A stretch of DNA of 64,000 nt. It comes from Novosphingobium sp. GTDB lineage: Bacteria > Pseudomonadota > Alphaproteobacteria > Sphingomonadales > Sphingomonadaceae. The stretch is from NCBI GenBank assembly GCA_024236175.1, contig JACKKY010000002.1, forward strand, positions 744,001 through 808,000, read 5' to 3'. Position numbers and translations under genes: made by a program. Positions 33,187-41,740 of this stretch are shown piece by piece. Each line of letters opens with the position of its first letter. Position 1 is the first letter of the stretch. Below the pieces are notes generated by a model. That model was not told the DNA's origin. It did not search any database and saw only the letters and a program-made list of their open reading frames with translations.

Positions 33187-34784
33187 TCGGTCGGGACCGG
33201 TGCTCCGTCGAGCGGCCTGCTTGAGGCGACCCACCCCTTGTCGACCGGATAGAATTCGAGCCGGGAAACCGCGAAGCCGCGCTTGCGAACATGGGCCAAT
33301 ACCTCGGCCGCTTCGGGAACGTCGCGGGCGGCGTGCTCCGCCCAGAACAGCGTCGGGCAATCGGGGGACAAGCGGCGCGACGAGGCAGGCTCGATCGCGA
33401 AGCCGTTTCGCTCGGCCATCAGCCGGTAGGCGAAAGGCACGACGCGGGCATTGTCGGACGGTTCCAGCCTGCTCAGGTTGCGGTTCCAGTGCGCATCGGT
33501 GTGGACCAGAGTTCCCGGACACGATCTCACCTGCCGGGCGATGACGCTTGCGGTCCCGTCCCAGCCGCCGAGCGCGGCGACGACGGAAACGTTGCGCGCG
33601 ATCGCGGCCAGGCTGAGCAAGGCAGCGGCGCCGAGCAGCGCAAGGCCGACGGCCCTGCCCACGCGAGCGGAAATTTCCCGGAAACCGACCGACAGGATCA
33701 TCGCGATGCCGGGGATCAGGGCCAGCAGATATTTGGGAATCACCAGCGGCCGCCAGATGTGCAGGGCGACCACCAGCGCGCCTGCCAGCAGCGCGCCGGC
33801 GCCGAGCAGCAGGGCCGCTTCCAGCTCGGCCGGCAGGCGGCCGCCGCGCACCGCCCGGACAAGCGCAATCGCGATACCGGACAGGCCGGCAATCATGATG
33901 ACAAGATTGGCCGACACCGAATAGTCGAGCACCATCCGCAGGGCCCCCAGCGCCTGCGCATGTCCGGCCGGTATCCAGAAATTCTCGGTGTTGGAGATCC
34001 ACAAGGGGAACTGGACCGCGACCGTCGCCACGAACACCAGGCCCGCCGCCAGCATCGGCAGGAAGAGGATGCGGAACCGCCGGTAGTCGCGCTTGAGCAG
34101 GGCCGCGGCGATGAATGGCGCGACCAGCGCGCCGGCGACAAGGCTGGTGACGATATGGGTGTTGAGCGCCACCAGAGCCGCGAGCGCGAGCACCACCATG
34201 CGGCCGCGACGGGGCGTGCCGCCGTCGAGCCAGACGAGCACCACCGCCAGCACCAACACCGAGGCGCTGCAAAAGGACAGAAAATAGGAGCGCAGTTCGG
34301 CGACGAAGGGAAAGGCCGCCGCCTGCGCCGCCAGCAGCAGGAAATAGACCAGCGCAAGCGGCCGCTGCCGCTCGTCTCCGCGCAGCGCCAGCAAGGCTCC
34401 TGCCATCGCCGCAACGGCGATCAGGACGTTGAGGTAGCGTCGCGCCTCCAGCGAGTCGCCGAGCCACCGGGTCGCATGCGACAGCGCGTAGAACAGCGGC
34501 GGGTGGTTGTCGGGAAGCCAGTGCCCGGCCATCGCCTCGACCCAGCCGAGACCCGGGCGGGTGACGTAAAGCGTGTAGAACTCGTCATACCACGGCGAGC
34601 GGAGCGGAACTGCCCAGACCATCGCCGCGAACAGCGCCAGCGCAGTGGTCGCGAATATCAGCTTCGATGCGAGGTCGAACGGATTGGCGCGACAGGCCTT
34701 TTCAGGCTGCGCGCCGAAGCCCGTCGCGTCCGTCCCGGCGTCTCTGGCCGGACCGGAGGCAAGGATCGCCGCATCGCCGCTCAT
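33183..34784 (-). CDS. GT39/ArnT-like membrane glycosyltransferase
   Basis: A 533-residue membrane protein with about eleven hydrophobic segments. The first periplasmic loop has SPWYDEFYTLY (Asp67, Glu68) and HWLPDNHPPLFYALSH, the GT-C metal and donor-binding signature. The C-terminus ends in a soluble tail. It starts 24 bp after the GT2-GtrA gene on the same strand, which probably supplies or flips the lipid-linked sugar. Acceptor unknown. The last 4 bases overlap the convergent PMT gene through the palindrome CTAG, which supplies both stops. Confidence 0.8.
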   Translation of the reverse strand: MSGDAAILASGPARDAGTDATGFGAQPEKACRANPFDLASKLIFATTALALFAAMVWAVPLRSPWYDEFYTLYVTRPGLGWVEAMAGHWLPDNHPPLFYALSHATRWLGDSLEARRYLNVLIAVAAMAGALLALRGDERQRPLALVYFLLLAAQAAAFPFVAELRSYFLSFCSASVLVLAVVLVWLDGGTPRRGRMVVLALAALVALNTHIVTSLVAGALVAPFIAAALLKRDYRRFRILFLPMLAAGLVFVATVAVQFPLWISNTENFWIPAGHAQALGALRMVLDYSVSANLVIMIAGLSGIAIALVRAVRGGRLPAELEAALLLGAGALLAGALVVALHIWRPLVIPKYLLALIPGIAMILSVGFREISARVGRAVGLALLGAAALLSLAAIARNVSVVAALGGWDGTASVIARQVRSCPGTLVHTDAHWNRNLSRLEPSDNARVVPFAYRLMAERNGFAIEPASSRRLSPDCPTLFWAEHAARDVPEAAEVLAHVRKRGFAVSRLEFYPVDKGWVASSRPLDGAPVPTD

Positions 34785-34808
34785 GGATCGTCCCCGGCCA
34801 CCGGGCCG

Positions 34809-35966
34809 TCAGTAGCGGCCCCAGACGAAGCGGGACGACAGCGCGAAATTCCACACCGAGCCGATGATGATGCCGCAGAGCGCAGCGGGATATTCGTGGA
34901 AGCCGAAATTGACGAGCACGGCGGCAACGCCGACGTTCGCCAGCAACCCGATCGAGCAGGTCAGGCCGAACTTGGCCCAGCCGCGCAGCAACGGCACGAA
35001 GCCGGACAGCCGCTTGTCGGCATAGGTCAGCGCGTTGTTGAGCACGAAATTGAACGTCATCGCGGTGACGGCGGCGATCGTCTGGCCCAGCTCGAAAGCG
35101 GAGACGAGCTGGCCCTTGAAGTCGCCACCGAAGATGCTGAGGAACACCGCCAGCACCGCCATGTGCACCAGCACGCCCATCGCGCCGATCGTGCCGAACA
35201 GGGCGAAGCGCGTCGGGATGACCCGGCCGAGCCACTTGTCGTACAGCCCGACGAGGAATTCGAAGACGACCGTCCGGTCGAGCTTGCTCTCGCCCTGGGC
35301 GCGGGCGGCGAAGGCCAGCGGGAATTCCTTGACGCGCAGCGGCGTCTCCGACGTAGCCAGAATGTCTAGCAGGATCTTGAAGCCGACGCCGGACAGGCGA
35401 TGCGCATCGGCGCGCAGGGTCTTGGCGCGCAGCATGAAGAAGCCGCTCATCGGATCGGACAGCTCGACATGGGTGAGCTTGCGGGCCAGCGCGTTGGCGA
35501 TGTTCGAGGCCCGCTCCCGCTTCGGCTGGTTCCAGGCTTCCGTGCTGGCCCCCTCGGCAAAGCGCGAGGCGACCGCGACGTCGTATTCGCCGCTCGAAAT
35601 TGACTGCAGCATGCCGGGCAGCAGCTTGGGATCGTGCTGGTGATCCGCATCCATGACCGCGACGACCGGCGCGGCGGTCGCCAGCATGCCTTCGATGGCG
35701 GCGGAGGCCAGACCGCGACGGCCGATACGCTGGATCACGCGGACGCGGGGATCGCGCAGCGAGATCGCCCGCGCCTCGTCGGACGTGCCGTCGGGACTGT
35801 TGTCGTCGACGATGATCGCTTCCCAGGCGATGCCGTCCAAGGCGGTATCCAGCCGTTCCACCAGCGAGCCGAGATTGGCCCGCTCGTTCAGCGTCGGCAG
35901 GATAATGGCCAGCTCAAGCGGCTTGGCGGCCGCATCAATCGCCCGGGCGAGCTCGGAATGCGTCAT
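34809..35966 (-). CDS. Polyprenyl-phosphate glycosyltransferase fused to GtrA membrane domain
   Basis: A 385-residue fusion. Residues to about 240 are a GT2 domain of the dolichyl-phosphate mannose synthase type: AIILPTLNERANLGSLVERL, VDDNSPDGTSDEA, VAVMDADHQHDP and DPMSGFFMLR. The remaining 140 residues form a four-helix GtrA-like domain (TRFALFGTIGAMGVLVHM, MTFNFVLNNALTYADKR), thought to flip the lipid-linked sugar. Start ATG 35966 is chosen over ATG 35972 because GAGG is then 8 bp upstream. With the ArnT-like gene it makes a two-gene glycosylation operon. Confidence 0.87.
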   Translation of the reverse strand: MTHSELARAIDAAAKPLELAIILPTLNERANLGSLVERLDTALDGIAWEAIIVDDNSPDGTSDEARAISLRDPRVRVIQRIGRRGLASAAIEGMLATAAPVVAVMDADHQHDPKLLPGMLQSISSGEYDVAVASRFAEGASTEAWNQPKRERASNIANALARKLTHVELSDPMSGFFMLRAKTLRADAHRLSGVGFKILLDILATSETPLRVKEFPLAFAARAQGESKLDRTVVFEFLVGLYDKWLGRVIPTRFALFGTIGAMGVLVHMAVLAVFLSIFGGDFKGQLVSAFELGQTIAAVTAMTFNFVLNNALTYADKRLSGFVPLLRGWAKFGLTCSIGLLANVGVAAVLVNFGFHEYPAALCGIIIGSVWNFALSSRFVWGRY

Positions 35967-36015
35967 GTCCATGGCCTCGCGCGATATATGGTAAAGATAA
36001 AGAAAACTTTACACG

Positions 36016-37059
36016 TCAGAGGCGCTCCAGCACCGCATCGCCGATTTCCCGGGTCCCGGCGTTCCCGCCCAGGTCCCCGCCTTTCACGCCGTCCGCCAGT
36101 GCCTTCGCCACCGCATCCTCGATCCGGCGGGCATCCGCCTCGCGGGCGAAGCTGTGCCGCAGCATCATGGCGGCGGAAAGGATCGTCGCCATCGGGTTGG
36201 CCAGTCCCTTGCCGGCGATGTCCGGCGCGCTGCCGTGGATCGGCTCGTAAAGGCCGAAGGTCCCCTCGCCCAGCGAAGCCGACGCAAGCAGGCCGATCGA
36301 ACCGACGCACATGCTGGCAAGGTCGGAGAGGATGTCGCCGAAGATGTTGCCGGTGACGATGACATCGAACTGGCCGGGATTCTTGACGAGCTGCATCGCC
36401 GCGTTGTCGACATACATGTGGCTGAGCTCGACTTCGGGATACTCCTTCGCCACTTCGAGCACCACGTCGCGCCACAGCTGCGAGGTTTCCAGCACATTGG
36501 CCTTGTCGACCGAGCAAAGCTTCTTCCGACTGCCCATCGCCGCGCGGAAACCGACGTGCGAGATGCGGCGCACCTCGTCCTCGGCATAAGACATCAGGTC
36601 ATAGCCCTCGCGGCGACCGTCGGGCAGCGTGCGCATGCCCTTCTCGCCGAAATAGACGTCGCCGTTCAGCTCGCGGACGATCAGCAGGTCGATGGTCCGT
36701 GCCACTTCGGGCTTCAGCGACGTCAGGTCCTCGAGCCCCTCGAAAACCCGGGCGGGCCGCAGGTTGGCGAAGAGCGTCAGTTCCTTGCGCAGTCCGAGGA
36801 TCGCCTGCTCCGGGCGCAGGTGGCGTTCGAGATTGTCGCATTCGAAATCGCCGACGGCGCCGAACAGGATCGCGCCGGCGCTTCTCGCGATGTCGAGCGT
36901 CTCGGGCGGCAGCGGATGGCCGTGCTTGCGCCAGGCCGCCGCGCCGACGTCGCCTTCGACCAGTTCCAGACCGGGCAGGTCCAGGGCTTCCAGCACCCGC
37001 ACCGCCTCGTGAGTCACTTCCGGGCCGATCCCGTCGCCTGCAAAAACCGCTATTCTCAT
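36016..37059 (-). CDS. leuB: 3-isopropylmalate dehydrogenase
   Basis: A 347-residue enzyme of leucine synthesis that oxidatively decarboxylates 3-isopropylmalate with NAD. Family signatures: MRIAVFAGDGIGPEVTHEAVRVLEAL at the start, LRPARVFEGL, RELNGDVYFGEKG, NMFGDILSDLAS-type segment (here GNIFGDILSDLASM) and YEPIHGSAPDIAGKGLANPMATILSAAMML. Length is normal for the family. It is the only leucine-pathway gene here; recO follows upstream on the same strand with 24 bp between. Confidence 0.97.
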   Translation of the reverse strand: MRIAVFAGDGIGPEVTHEAVRVLEALDLPGLELVEGDVGAAAWRKHGHPLPPETLDIARSAGAILFGAVGDFECDNLERHLRPEQAILGLRKELTLFANLRPARVFEGLEDLTSLKPEVARTIDLLIVRELNGDVYFGEKGMRTLPDGRREGYDLMSYAEDEVRRISHVGFRAAMGSRKKLCSVDKANVLETSQLWRDVVLEVAKEYPEVELSHMYVDNAAMQLVKNPGQFDVIVTGNIFGDILSDLASMCVGSIGLLASASLGEGTFGLYEPIHGSAPDIAGKGLANPMATILSAAMMLRHSFAREADARRIEDAVAKALADGVKGGDLGGNAGTREIGDAVLERL

Positions 37060-37083
37060 GCGAACTCCGTTGCTTCGCCAATG

Positions 37084-37686
37084 TCAGTTGATCCTGGCGA
37101 GCCGGTCGCGCAGGAGGCTGCGCGCCGCCATAACATCGCCTCGCCGGTCGGCAAGCGGATAGCGTTCCAGATGCCGGCCCAGCAGGTCGAACGTCTGCAG
37201 CATCGCCGGCCAGTCGGCGTTCTCCGGCCGCCCGACCGGAACGCCGAAACCCAGCTCTCGCATCAGCAGCACTTCGTAGGACAGCAGGGGTGTCGCCCAG
37301 CCGCGTGCGGACGGCGCGACGCAGATCGCGTCGAGCAGCGCCGTCAGCGCCTGATACAATGCGGGATAAGGATGCCGTTCCGGCAGCGCCGTCGCCGCCA
37401 ACGCGGTCACCCACGAAATCGCGGCCGCCTGCAACGGCTCGCCCAGCCACGGCCCCCGGCTTTCGACCAGTTCGACCCTCGCGAAGGGCAACTGGCTGTC
37501 GGAGCGCGACTTGAGTTCGGCATCGACGAGATTGCCGGGAATGAGCACCGGTCGCAGCTGCCGGCCCCGCGCCCCGGCGACGTAGCCGGCCACAAGCCCA
37601 TGATCTGCCGTGAGCAGCCGGACGATCGCGGCGGTCTCGCCATGCTGGCGAGTGGCGCAGACGATGGCAGGCGCGCGGATATGCAT
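37084..37686 (-). CDS. recO: DNA repair protein RecO
   Basis: A 200-residue RecO, a mediator that loads RecA onto SSB-coated DNA. The N-terminal OB-fold reads HIRAPAIVCATRQHGETAAIVRLLTADHGLVAGYVAGARG, and the C-terminal helical part contains LYQALTALLDAI and PLLSYEVLLMRELGFG. It lacks the zinc Cys set found in some RecO proteins, as is common in alphaproteobacteria. ATG 37686 begins with the OB-fold; the earlier start would add 12 residues. Same strand as leuB. Confidence 0.93.
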   Translation of the reverse strand: MHIRAPAIVCATRQHGETAAIVRLLTADHGLVAGYVAGARGRQLRPVLIPGNLVDAELKSRSDSQLPFARVELVESRGPWLGEPLQAAAISWVTALAATALPERHPYPALYQALTALLDAICVAPSARGWATPLLSYEVLLMRELGFGVPVGRPENADWPAMLQTFDLLGRHLERYPLADRRGDVMAARSLLRDRLARIN

Positions 37687-37758
37687 GGAGTAAGCTGTGA
37701 CGCGGGCGGCGGCAGAAGACAATCCTTCCTGCCTCCGGCCCCGGCGCCGGACCGCGGA

Positions 37759-38037
37759 TCAGTCGGTGTGCTTGGGCTCGGGTCCCTTGTGGCCGAAGAC
37801 TTCCGCTTCGAGCGCGGTCAGGCGGTCTTTCAACGCTTCGTTTTCCTCGCGCGCCTTGGCCGCCATGGCCTTGACCGCGTCGAATTCCTCGCGGGAGACG
37901 AAATCGAGCCCGCCCATCGCTTCCTTGAGGCGTTCGCGCGCGCCTTCGCGCGCTTCGCGGGTCATGCCCGCGAAAGTGCCGGCGGCGGCGTTCATCAGCT
38001 TGACGAAATCGGCGATCAGGGGATTTTCGCTTTGCAT
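37759..38037 (-). CDS. ubiK: UbiK-type accessory factor (BMFP domain)
   Basis: A 92-residue small protein of the membrane-fusogenic BMFP family, whose enterobacterial member UbiK assists ubiquinone synthesis. Opening QSENPLIADFVKLMNAAAGTFAGM, a basic/acidic helix and a C-terminal coiled coil (KAREENEALKDRLTALEAEVF) give the trimeric coiled-coil plan. The frame stays open upstream, but ATG 38037 is where the family begins. Membrane-associated role is inferred from the family. Confidence 0.88.
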   Translation of the reverse strand: MQSENPLIADFVKLMNAAAGTFAGMTREAREGARERLKEAMGGLDFVSREEFDAVKAMAAKAREENEALKDRLTALEAEVFGHKGPEPKHTD

Positions 38038-38084
38038 GATCGCTAAATGGCGATGGCGCCCGCCTGCCGCAAGCCCCGGAACGG

Positions 38085-38639
38085 CTAAAACTCGACCCGC
38101 GTCGCAGCGCCGGAGACCTCGCGGCCGTCGGCGCCGGGATTGGCGATCCGGAATTCCCAGTTCAGCACCGTCGCGAAAAGGATCCAGGCAAGATAGGGCA
38201 GGAGCAGCAAGGCCGCCGCCAGCCGCACGCGCCGGAACAGCACGATGGTGACGACGACCGCCACATCGAGGACCACGAGCAGGATCAGCGCGGCGGTGAT
38301 CTGGCGCGCGCCGAAAAACAGCGGCGACCAGGCGAGATTGAGCGCGAGCTGGACGCAGAAAGCGGCAACGGCCAGCCCCCTGCCCGGCGCGCCCCGGGCC
38401 GAAGCGACGATCGCCAGCGCGAAGCCCATCATTGTGTAAAGCACGGTCCACACCGCTCCGAACACAATCGGCGGCGGGTAGAGCGAGGGTTTGTTTAGCG
38501 CGGCGAACCAGGGGTTTTCCGGCCCGCTCATCGAGACCTCGGCGGAGAGATAGCCCAGCAGGAGAATCCCGGGCACCAGAAAAAGCGTCCAGCGCAACAG
38601 GCTTGCCCGCAACTGCCCTGCGGAGGCGATCTCGCTCAT
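38085..38639 (-). CDS. tspO: TspO/MBR family membrane protein
   Basis: A 184-residue, five-helix TspO (translocator protein) homologue that binds porphyrins or steroids and senses oxidative or photosynthetic state in alphaproteobacteria. PWFAALNKPSLYPPPIVFGAVWTVLYTMMGFAL is the diagnostic segment; NLAWSPLFFGARQITAAL and LLPYLAWILFATVLNWE are also typical. ATG 38639 is preceded by GAGGAATTT about 12 bp upstream, a slightly long spacing. An upstream GTG at 38669 lacks a binding site. Confidence 0.92.
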   Translation of the reverse strand: MSEIASAGQLRASLLRWTLFLVPGILLLGYLSAEVSMSGPENPWFAALNKPSLYPPPIVFGAVWTVLYTMMGFALAIVASARGAPGRGLAVAAFCVQLALNLAWSPLFFGARQITAALILLVVLDVAVVVTIVLFRRVRLAAALLLLPYLAWILFATVLNWEFRIANPGADGREVSGAATRVEF

Positions 38640-38721
38640 GTCGGGGAAATTCCTCGAATCACTTGGCACTTGCAGGGAGTGTGACGCGCTGCAGCGCGGG
38701 ATTCAACCAAGTGAATCCGCG

Positions 38722-39483
38722 TTATCCGCGCCTTGCCGCTATCAGGAACTCGATATTGCCTTCCGGGCCCTTGATCGGGCTTTCGACGATGCCCTGCACT
38801 TCCCAGTCCGCGCCTTCCAGCCAGTCGCGCACTTCGGTGCAGACGCGCTGGTGCAGCGCCGGGTCGCGCACCACGCCGCCCTTGCCGACCTCGCCGCGCC
38901 CGACTTCGAATTGCGGCTTGATCAGCGCGACCAGCTGGCAGCGCGGTGCGGCAAGGCCGAGCGGCACGTCCAGCACCTTGGCAAGGCCGATGAAACTCGC
39001 GTCGCAGACCACCCAGTCGCACGGCGCGTCGATCAGCTCGGGCGTCAGCACACGGGCGCTAGTCTGCTCCAGCACCGTCACGCGCGGGTCCTGCCGCAGC
39101 TTCCAGGCAAGCTGGTTGGTGCCGGAATCGACGGCGAAGACGCGCGTCGCGCCCTTGCTCAGCAGCACGTCGGTGAACCCGCCGGTCGAGCTGCCGATGT
39201 CCATGGCAACGGCGCCCGTGGGGTCGAGGCCGAACGCTTCCAGCGCATGGGCGAGCTTGATGCCGCCGCGCGATACCCATGGGTGGTCCTTCCCCCGGAC
39301 TTCCAGCGGCGCGTCGCCCGCGATCGACTGGCCGGGCTTCGCGATCTTCGTCTCGCCGGAAAAGACCAGTCCGGCCATCACCAGCGCCTGCGCGCGGGTG
39401 CGGCTTTCTGCGAGGCCGCGCTCGACCAGCTGCTGGTCGACACGGGCCTTTGCGGCGGGACGAGGCTTTGACGGGTTTTTCAC
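38722..39483 (-). CDS. tlyA: TlyA-family rRNA 2'-O-methyltransferase
   Basis: A protein of about 253 residues: an N-terminal S4 RNA-binding domain (VDQQLVERGLAESRTRAQALVMAGLV) and an FtsJ-like SAM methyltransferase domain with VAMDIGSSTGGFTDVLLSKGA (SAM loop), VFAVDSGTNQLA and CDASFI. TlyA enzymes methylate 16S and/or 23S rRNA cytidines. Start is uncertain: GTG 39483 gives normal family length; ATG 39522 would add 13 residues and leave only 9 bp to the divergent gene. Neither has a clear ribosome binding site. Confidence 0.9.
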   Translation of the reverse strand: MKNPSKPRPAAKARVDQQLVERGLAESRTRAQALVMAGLVFSGETKIAKPGQSIAGDAPLEVRGKDHPWVSRGGIKLAHALEAFGLDPTGAVAMDIGSSTGGFTDVLLSKGATRVFAVDSGTNQLAWKLRQDPRVTVLEQTSARVLTPELIDAPCDWVVCDASFIGLAKVLDVPLGLAAPRCQLVALIKPQFEVGRGEVGKGGVVRDPALHQRVCTEVRDWLEGADWEVQGIVESPIKGPEGNIEFLIAARRG

Positions 39484-39531
39484 GGGATCGCGGGGCTTGT
39501 GATGACAAGCGACTGATTCCATACGGGAGCG

Positions 39532-40065
39532 ATGAAGGCAAATCGCCGCTTGCACCCGTCATTCGCCCTCGCGGCGATTCTCACCATGCTGCTGTCCGGC
39601 TCGTGCGCGCAGCAGCGCGTGGTGCCGCCTCCCGCCCCTGCCCCGGCGCCGAAGCCCGCTCCCAAGCCGATCCCCCAGCCGCAGGCCGACTGGCGCGATA
39701 TGCCGATCACGCCGGGAGACTGGCGCTGGAGCATGGAAGGCAGGCAATCGGTGGCGCGCTTCGCCGGCGACACGCTCGTCCTGCGCTGCGACCTCTCGAA
39801 TCGCACCGTCACCCTTTCGCGAGCCGGTTCGGCCGCGAGCGACGTTCCGATGACGGTGACGACGCAGAGCACCAGCCGTCCCCTGCTCGGAACTCCGCAG
39901 CAGGGCAGTCCACCCTCGATTGCGGTTGCGTTCAGCGCCGGCGACCCGCTGCTCGACGCCATGGCCTTCAGCCGCGGGCGGTTTGCCTTGGAAACCGCCG
40001 GGATGCCGACGCTCTACGTGCCGAGCTGGCCCGAAGTGAGCCGGGTGATCGAAGACTGCCGCTGA
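39532..40065 (+). CDS. Exported or lipoprotein-like hypothetical protein
   Basis: A 177-residue protein not recognised as a known family. It has an N-terminal signal (FALAAILTMLLSGSC) with a Cys just after the hydrophobic core; the box SGSC is not a canonical lipobox, so lipidation is possible but unsure. A Pro/Ala/Lys linker (about residues 31-49) leads to a small beta-rich domain (GDWRWSMEGRQSVARF, TLVLRCDLSNRTVTL). It should be periplasmic. ATG lies 2 bp after GGGAG. It is divergent from tlyA with a very short gap. Confidence 0.72.
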   Translation: MKANRRLHPSFALAAILTMLLSGSCAQQRVVPPPAPAPAPKPAPKPIPQPQADWRDMPITPGDWRWSMEGRQSVARFAGDTLVLRCDLSNRTVTLSRAGSAASDVPMTVTTQSTSRPLLGTPQQGSPPSIAVAFSAGDPLLDAMAFSRGRFALETAGMPTLYVPSWPEVSRVIEDCR

Positions 40066-40240
40066 TGTGGGAATAGCCGGTCGGTATCCACCGGCCGAAG
40101 TGTCGATACTGACGCCAAAAAAAATGAATGCAAGACTTGTTGTGCGTTGCGGAATGATTCACATCTTGCGCAAGGCCGGACGGGACGAAACACCTTTCCG
40201 CCCCAGCCGCGAAAACCGGCGATCAGGCTCAACAGCGCGA

Positions 40241-40250
40241 AAGGAGGTGA
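40241..40250 (+). promoter_or_regulatory. Perfect 10-nt Shine-Dalgarno before an 18-codon frame
   Basis: AAGGAGGTGA is fully complementary to the 3' end of bacterial 16S rRNA and lies 3 bp before ATG 40254. No other gene in the window has so complete a match. Confidence 0.6.
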
Positions 40251-40253
40251 CCG

Positions 40254-40310
40254 ATGTCTCATGGTTCAGCAGAGGGGTCGGCAACATCCGTCGCGAGGCA
40301 TTATCGCTGA
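40254..40310 (+). CDS. Candidate 18-residue leader peptide
   Basis: ATG to TGA encodes MSHGSAEGSATSVARHYR. The perfect Shine-Dalgarno sequence in front makes translation likely. It is not rich in Leu, Ile or Val, so it is not a classical branched-chain amino-acid attenuator peptide. The last codons lie inside the left arm of an inverted repeat (TTATCGCT / AGCGATAA), and an intrinsic terminator follows about 60 bp later. A ribosome on the last codons would therefore change RNA folding. The ilvE gene starts 218 bp downstream. Function not known; it might instead be a small secreted or membrane-independent peptide. Confidence 0.45.
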   Translation: MSHGSAEGSATSVARHYR

Positions 40311-40331
40311 AGCTTGCCGAGTAAGCGATAA
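40301..40331 (+). promoter_or_regulatory. Inverted repeat overlapping the leader-peptide stop
   Basis: TTATCGCT (40301-40308) pairs with AGCGATAA (40324-40331) over a 15-nt loop. The stem includes the Tyr, Arg and part of the stop codon of the small frame. Confidence 0.5.
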
Positions 40332-40368
40332 AGGCCTTGCCGGCGGCACTTCCGGCCGCTGACCATGC

Positions 40369-40403
40369 GAAGGGCCGTTCCCGTTTTCCGGGAGCGGCCC
40401 TTC
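40369..40403 (+). terminator. Intrinsic terminator upstream of ilvE
   Basis: A 15-bp stem (GAAGGGCCGTTCCCG / CGGGAGCGGCCCTTC, one G-U pair) with a TTTTC loop, followed by TCATTTTG. It ends the leader transcript, or attenuates ilvE. Confidence 0.8.
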
Positions 40404-40527
40404 TCATTTTGCGCGTTTCCGCCACCGTGCTAAGAATGAAAATGACTTGTCAATTATTTCCCGCGTATTGCCTATTGCGCAATTTTCGTTCAACGGCGCG
40501 TGGTTTGAAATGAGGGAAACACCATCC

Positions 40528-41631
40528 ATGGCGACTCTCGCCGCACCTGCCCTGGAATTCGCGCGCCTGCCGCATCCCGCTCCCGCCTCTGCCGAGCAGC
40601 GGGCCGAAGTGCTGGCCAATCCCGGCTTCGGTACGAATTTCTCCGATCACATGGTCTCGATCGAATGGACCGAGGGCCTTGGCTGGCACGATGCCACCAT
40701 CGGCCCGAGACAGCCGATCACGCTCGATCCGGCCTGTGCGGTGCTGCACTACGCACAGGAAATCTTCGAAGGGCTTAAGGCCTATCGCCAGGCCGACGGC
40801 GGGATCGCGCTGTTCCGGCCCGAAGCCAATGCGGCGCGATTCAATTCATCCGCCCGGCGCCTCGCGATGCCCGAATTGCCCGAAGACCTCTTCGTCGAAT
40901 CGGTGCGCCAGATCGTCGCAGCCGACCGGGAATGGTTCCCCACGGTCGAAGGCGGCTCGCTCTACCTGCGTCCCTTCATGTTCGCATCGGAGACCTTCCT
41001 CGGCGTGCGTCCGTCGAAGCAGTACAAGTACCTCGTCATCGCCAGCCCGGCCGGAAACTACTTCAAGTCGGGATCGCCCGCGGTCTCGATCTGGGTGAGC
41101 CGCGACTACACCCGCGCGGCGCCCGGCGGCACGGGCGCGGCCAAGTGCGGCGGAAATTACGCCGCAAGCCTAGTGCCGCAAGCCGAAGCGATCGAGCGGG
41201 GTCACGACCAGGTCGTCTTCCTCGACGCCGCCGAGCACAAATGGGTCGAGGAACTGGGAGGCATGAACCTCTATTTCGTGTTCGACGACGGATCGCTCGT
41301 CACGCCGGCGCTGACCGGCACGATCCTGCCCGGCATCACCCGCGACAGCCTGCTGACGCTGGCGCGCGACGAGGGGCTATCGGTGCGCGAGGAGCGCTAC
41401 AGCCTTGACCAGTGGCGCGAGGACGCAGGCTCGGGCAAGCTTGTGGAATGCTTCGCCTGCGGCACGGCGGCGGTCGTCACACCGGTCGGCAAGGTCGCGG
41501 GCCACGACGGGGAATTCACGATCGGCAGCGGCGGCCCCGGCCAGCTCACGCAAAGGCTAAAGGACCGGCTGGTCGCCATCCAGCGCGGCCAGGCCGCCGA
41601 CCCCCACGGCTGGGTGATGAAGCTGGGCTGA
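40528..41631 (+). CDS. ilvE: Branched-chain amino-acid aminotransferase
   Basis: A 367-residue fold-type IV PLP aminotransferase interconverting Leu/Ile/Val and their keto acids. Characteristic segments: VSIEWTEGLGWHDATIGP, VLHYAQEIFEGLKAYRQADG, YLRPFMFASE, TGAAKCGGNYAASL (PLP Lys in AAKCGGNY) and LFGMNLYFVF-type strand (GGMNLYFVF), ending with IQRGQAADPHGW. ATG 40528 follows AGGGA with about 10 bp; ATG 40510 lacks a binding site. Normal family length. Possible control by the leader region is discussed separately. Confidence 0.95.
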   Translation: MATLAAPALEFARLPHPAPASAEQRAEVLANPGFGTNFSDHMVSIEWTEGLGWHDATIGPRQPITLDPACAVLHYAQEIFEGLKAYRQADGGIALFRPEANAARFNSSARRLAMPELPEDLFVESVRQIVAADREWFPTVEGGSLYLRPFMFASETFLGVRPSKQYKYLVIASPAGNYFKSGSPAVSIWVSRDYTRAAPGGTGAAKCGGNYAASLVPQAEAIERGHDQVVFLDAAEHKWVEELGGMNLYFVFDDGSLVTPALTGTILPGITRDSLLTLARDEGLSVREERYSLDQWREDAGSGKLVECFACGTAAVVTPVGKVAGHDGEFTIGSGGPGQLTQRLKDRLVAIQRGQAADPHGWVMKLG

Positions 41632-41740
41632 CCGCCCTCGCCTGCCGCTGCAGCGATCTATCCTTTGCCGGTTCTATTGACGGATTGACGCTCCGTCCGC
41701 GTTCGCCAAGATGGGCTGAAACTGGCGAAGGAAATGGACA

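Larger units (their letters stand above)
40066..40527. other. 462-bp gap with leader-like elements before ilvE
   Basis: No long gene. It holds, in order: a small stem GCCGGT/ACCGGC right after the preceding gene, an AT-rich stretch with eight A in a row near 40120, a perfect Shine-Dalgarno with an 18-codon frame (40241-40310), an 8-bp inverted repeat (40301-40331), an intrinsic terminator (40369-40403) and the ilvE upstream region. Together they look like a separate short transcript or an attenuator. Confidence 0.6.

Noticed and set aside
40241..40403. SAM-type or other known riboswitch before ilvE
   Set aside because: I could not match the sequence to a known aptamer consensus; the Shine-Dalgarno and short frame explain the conserved-looking part better.
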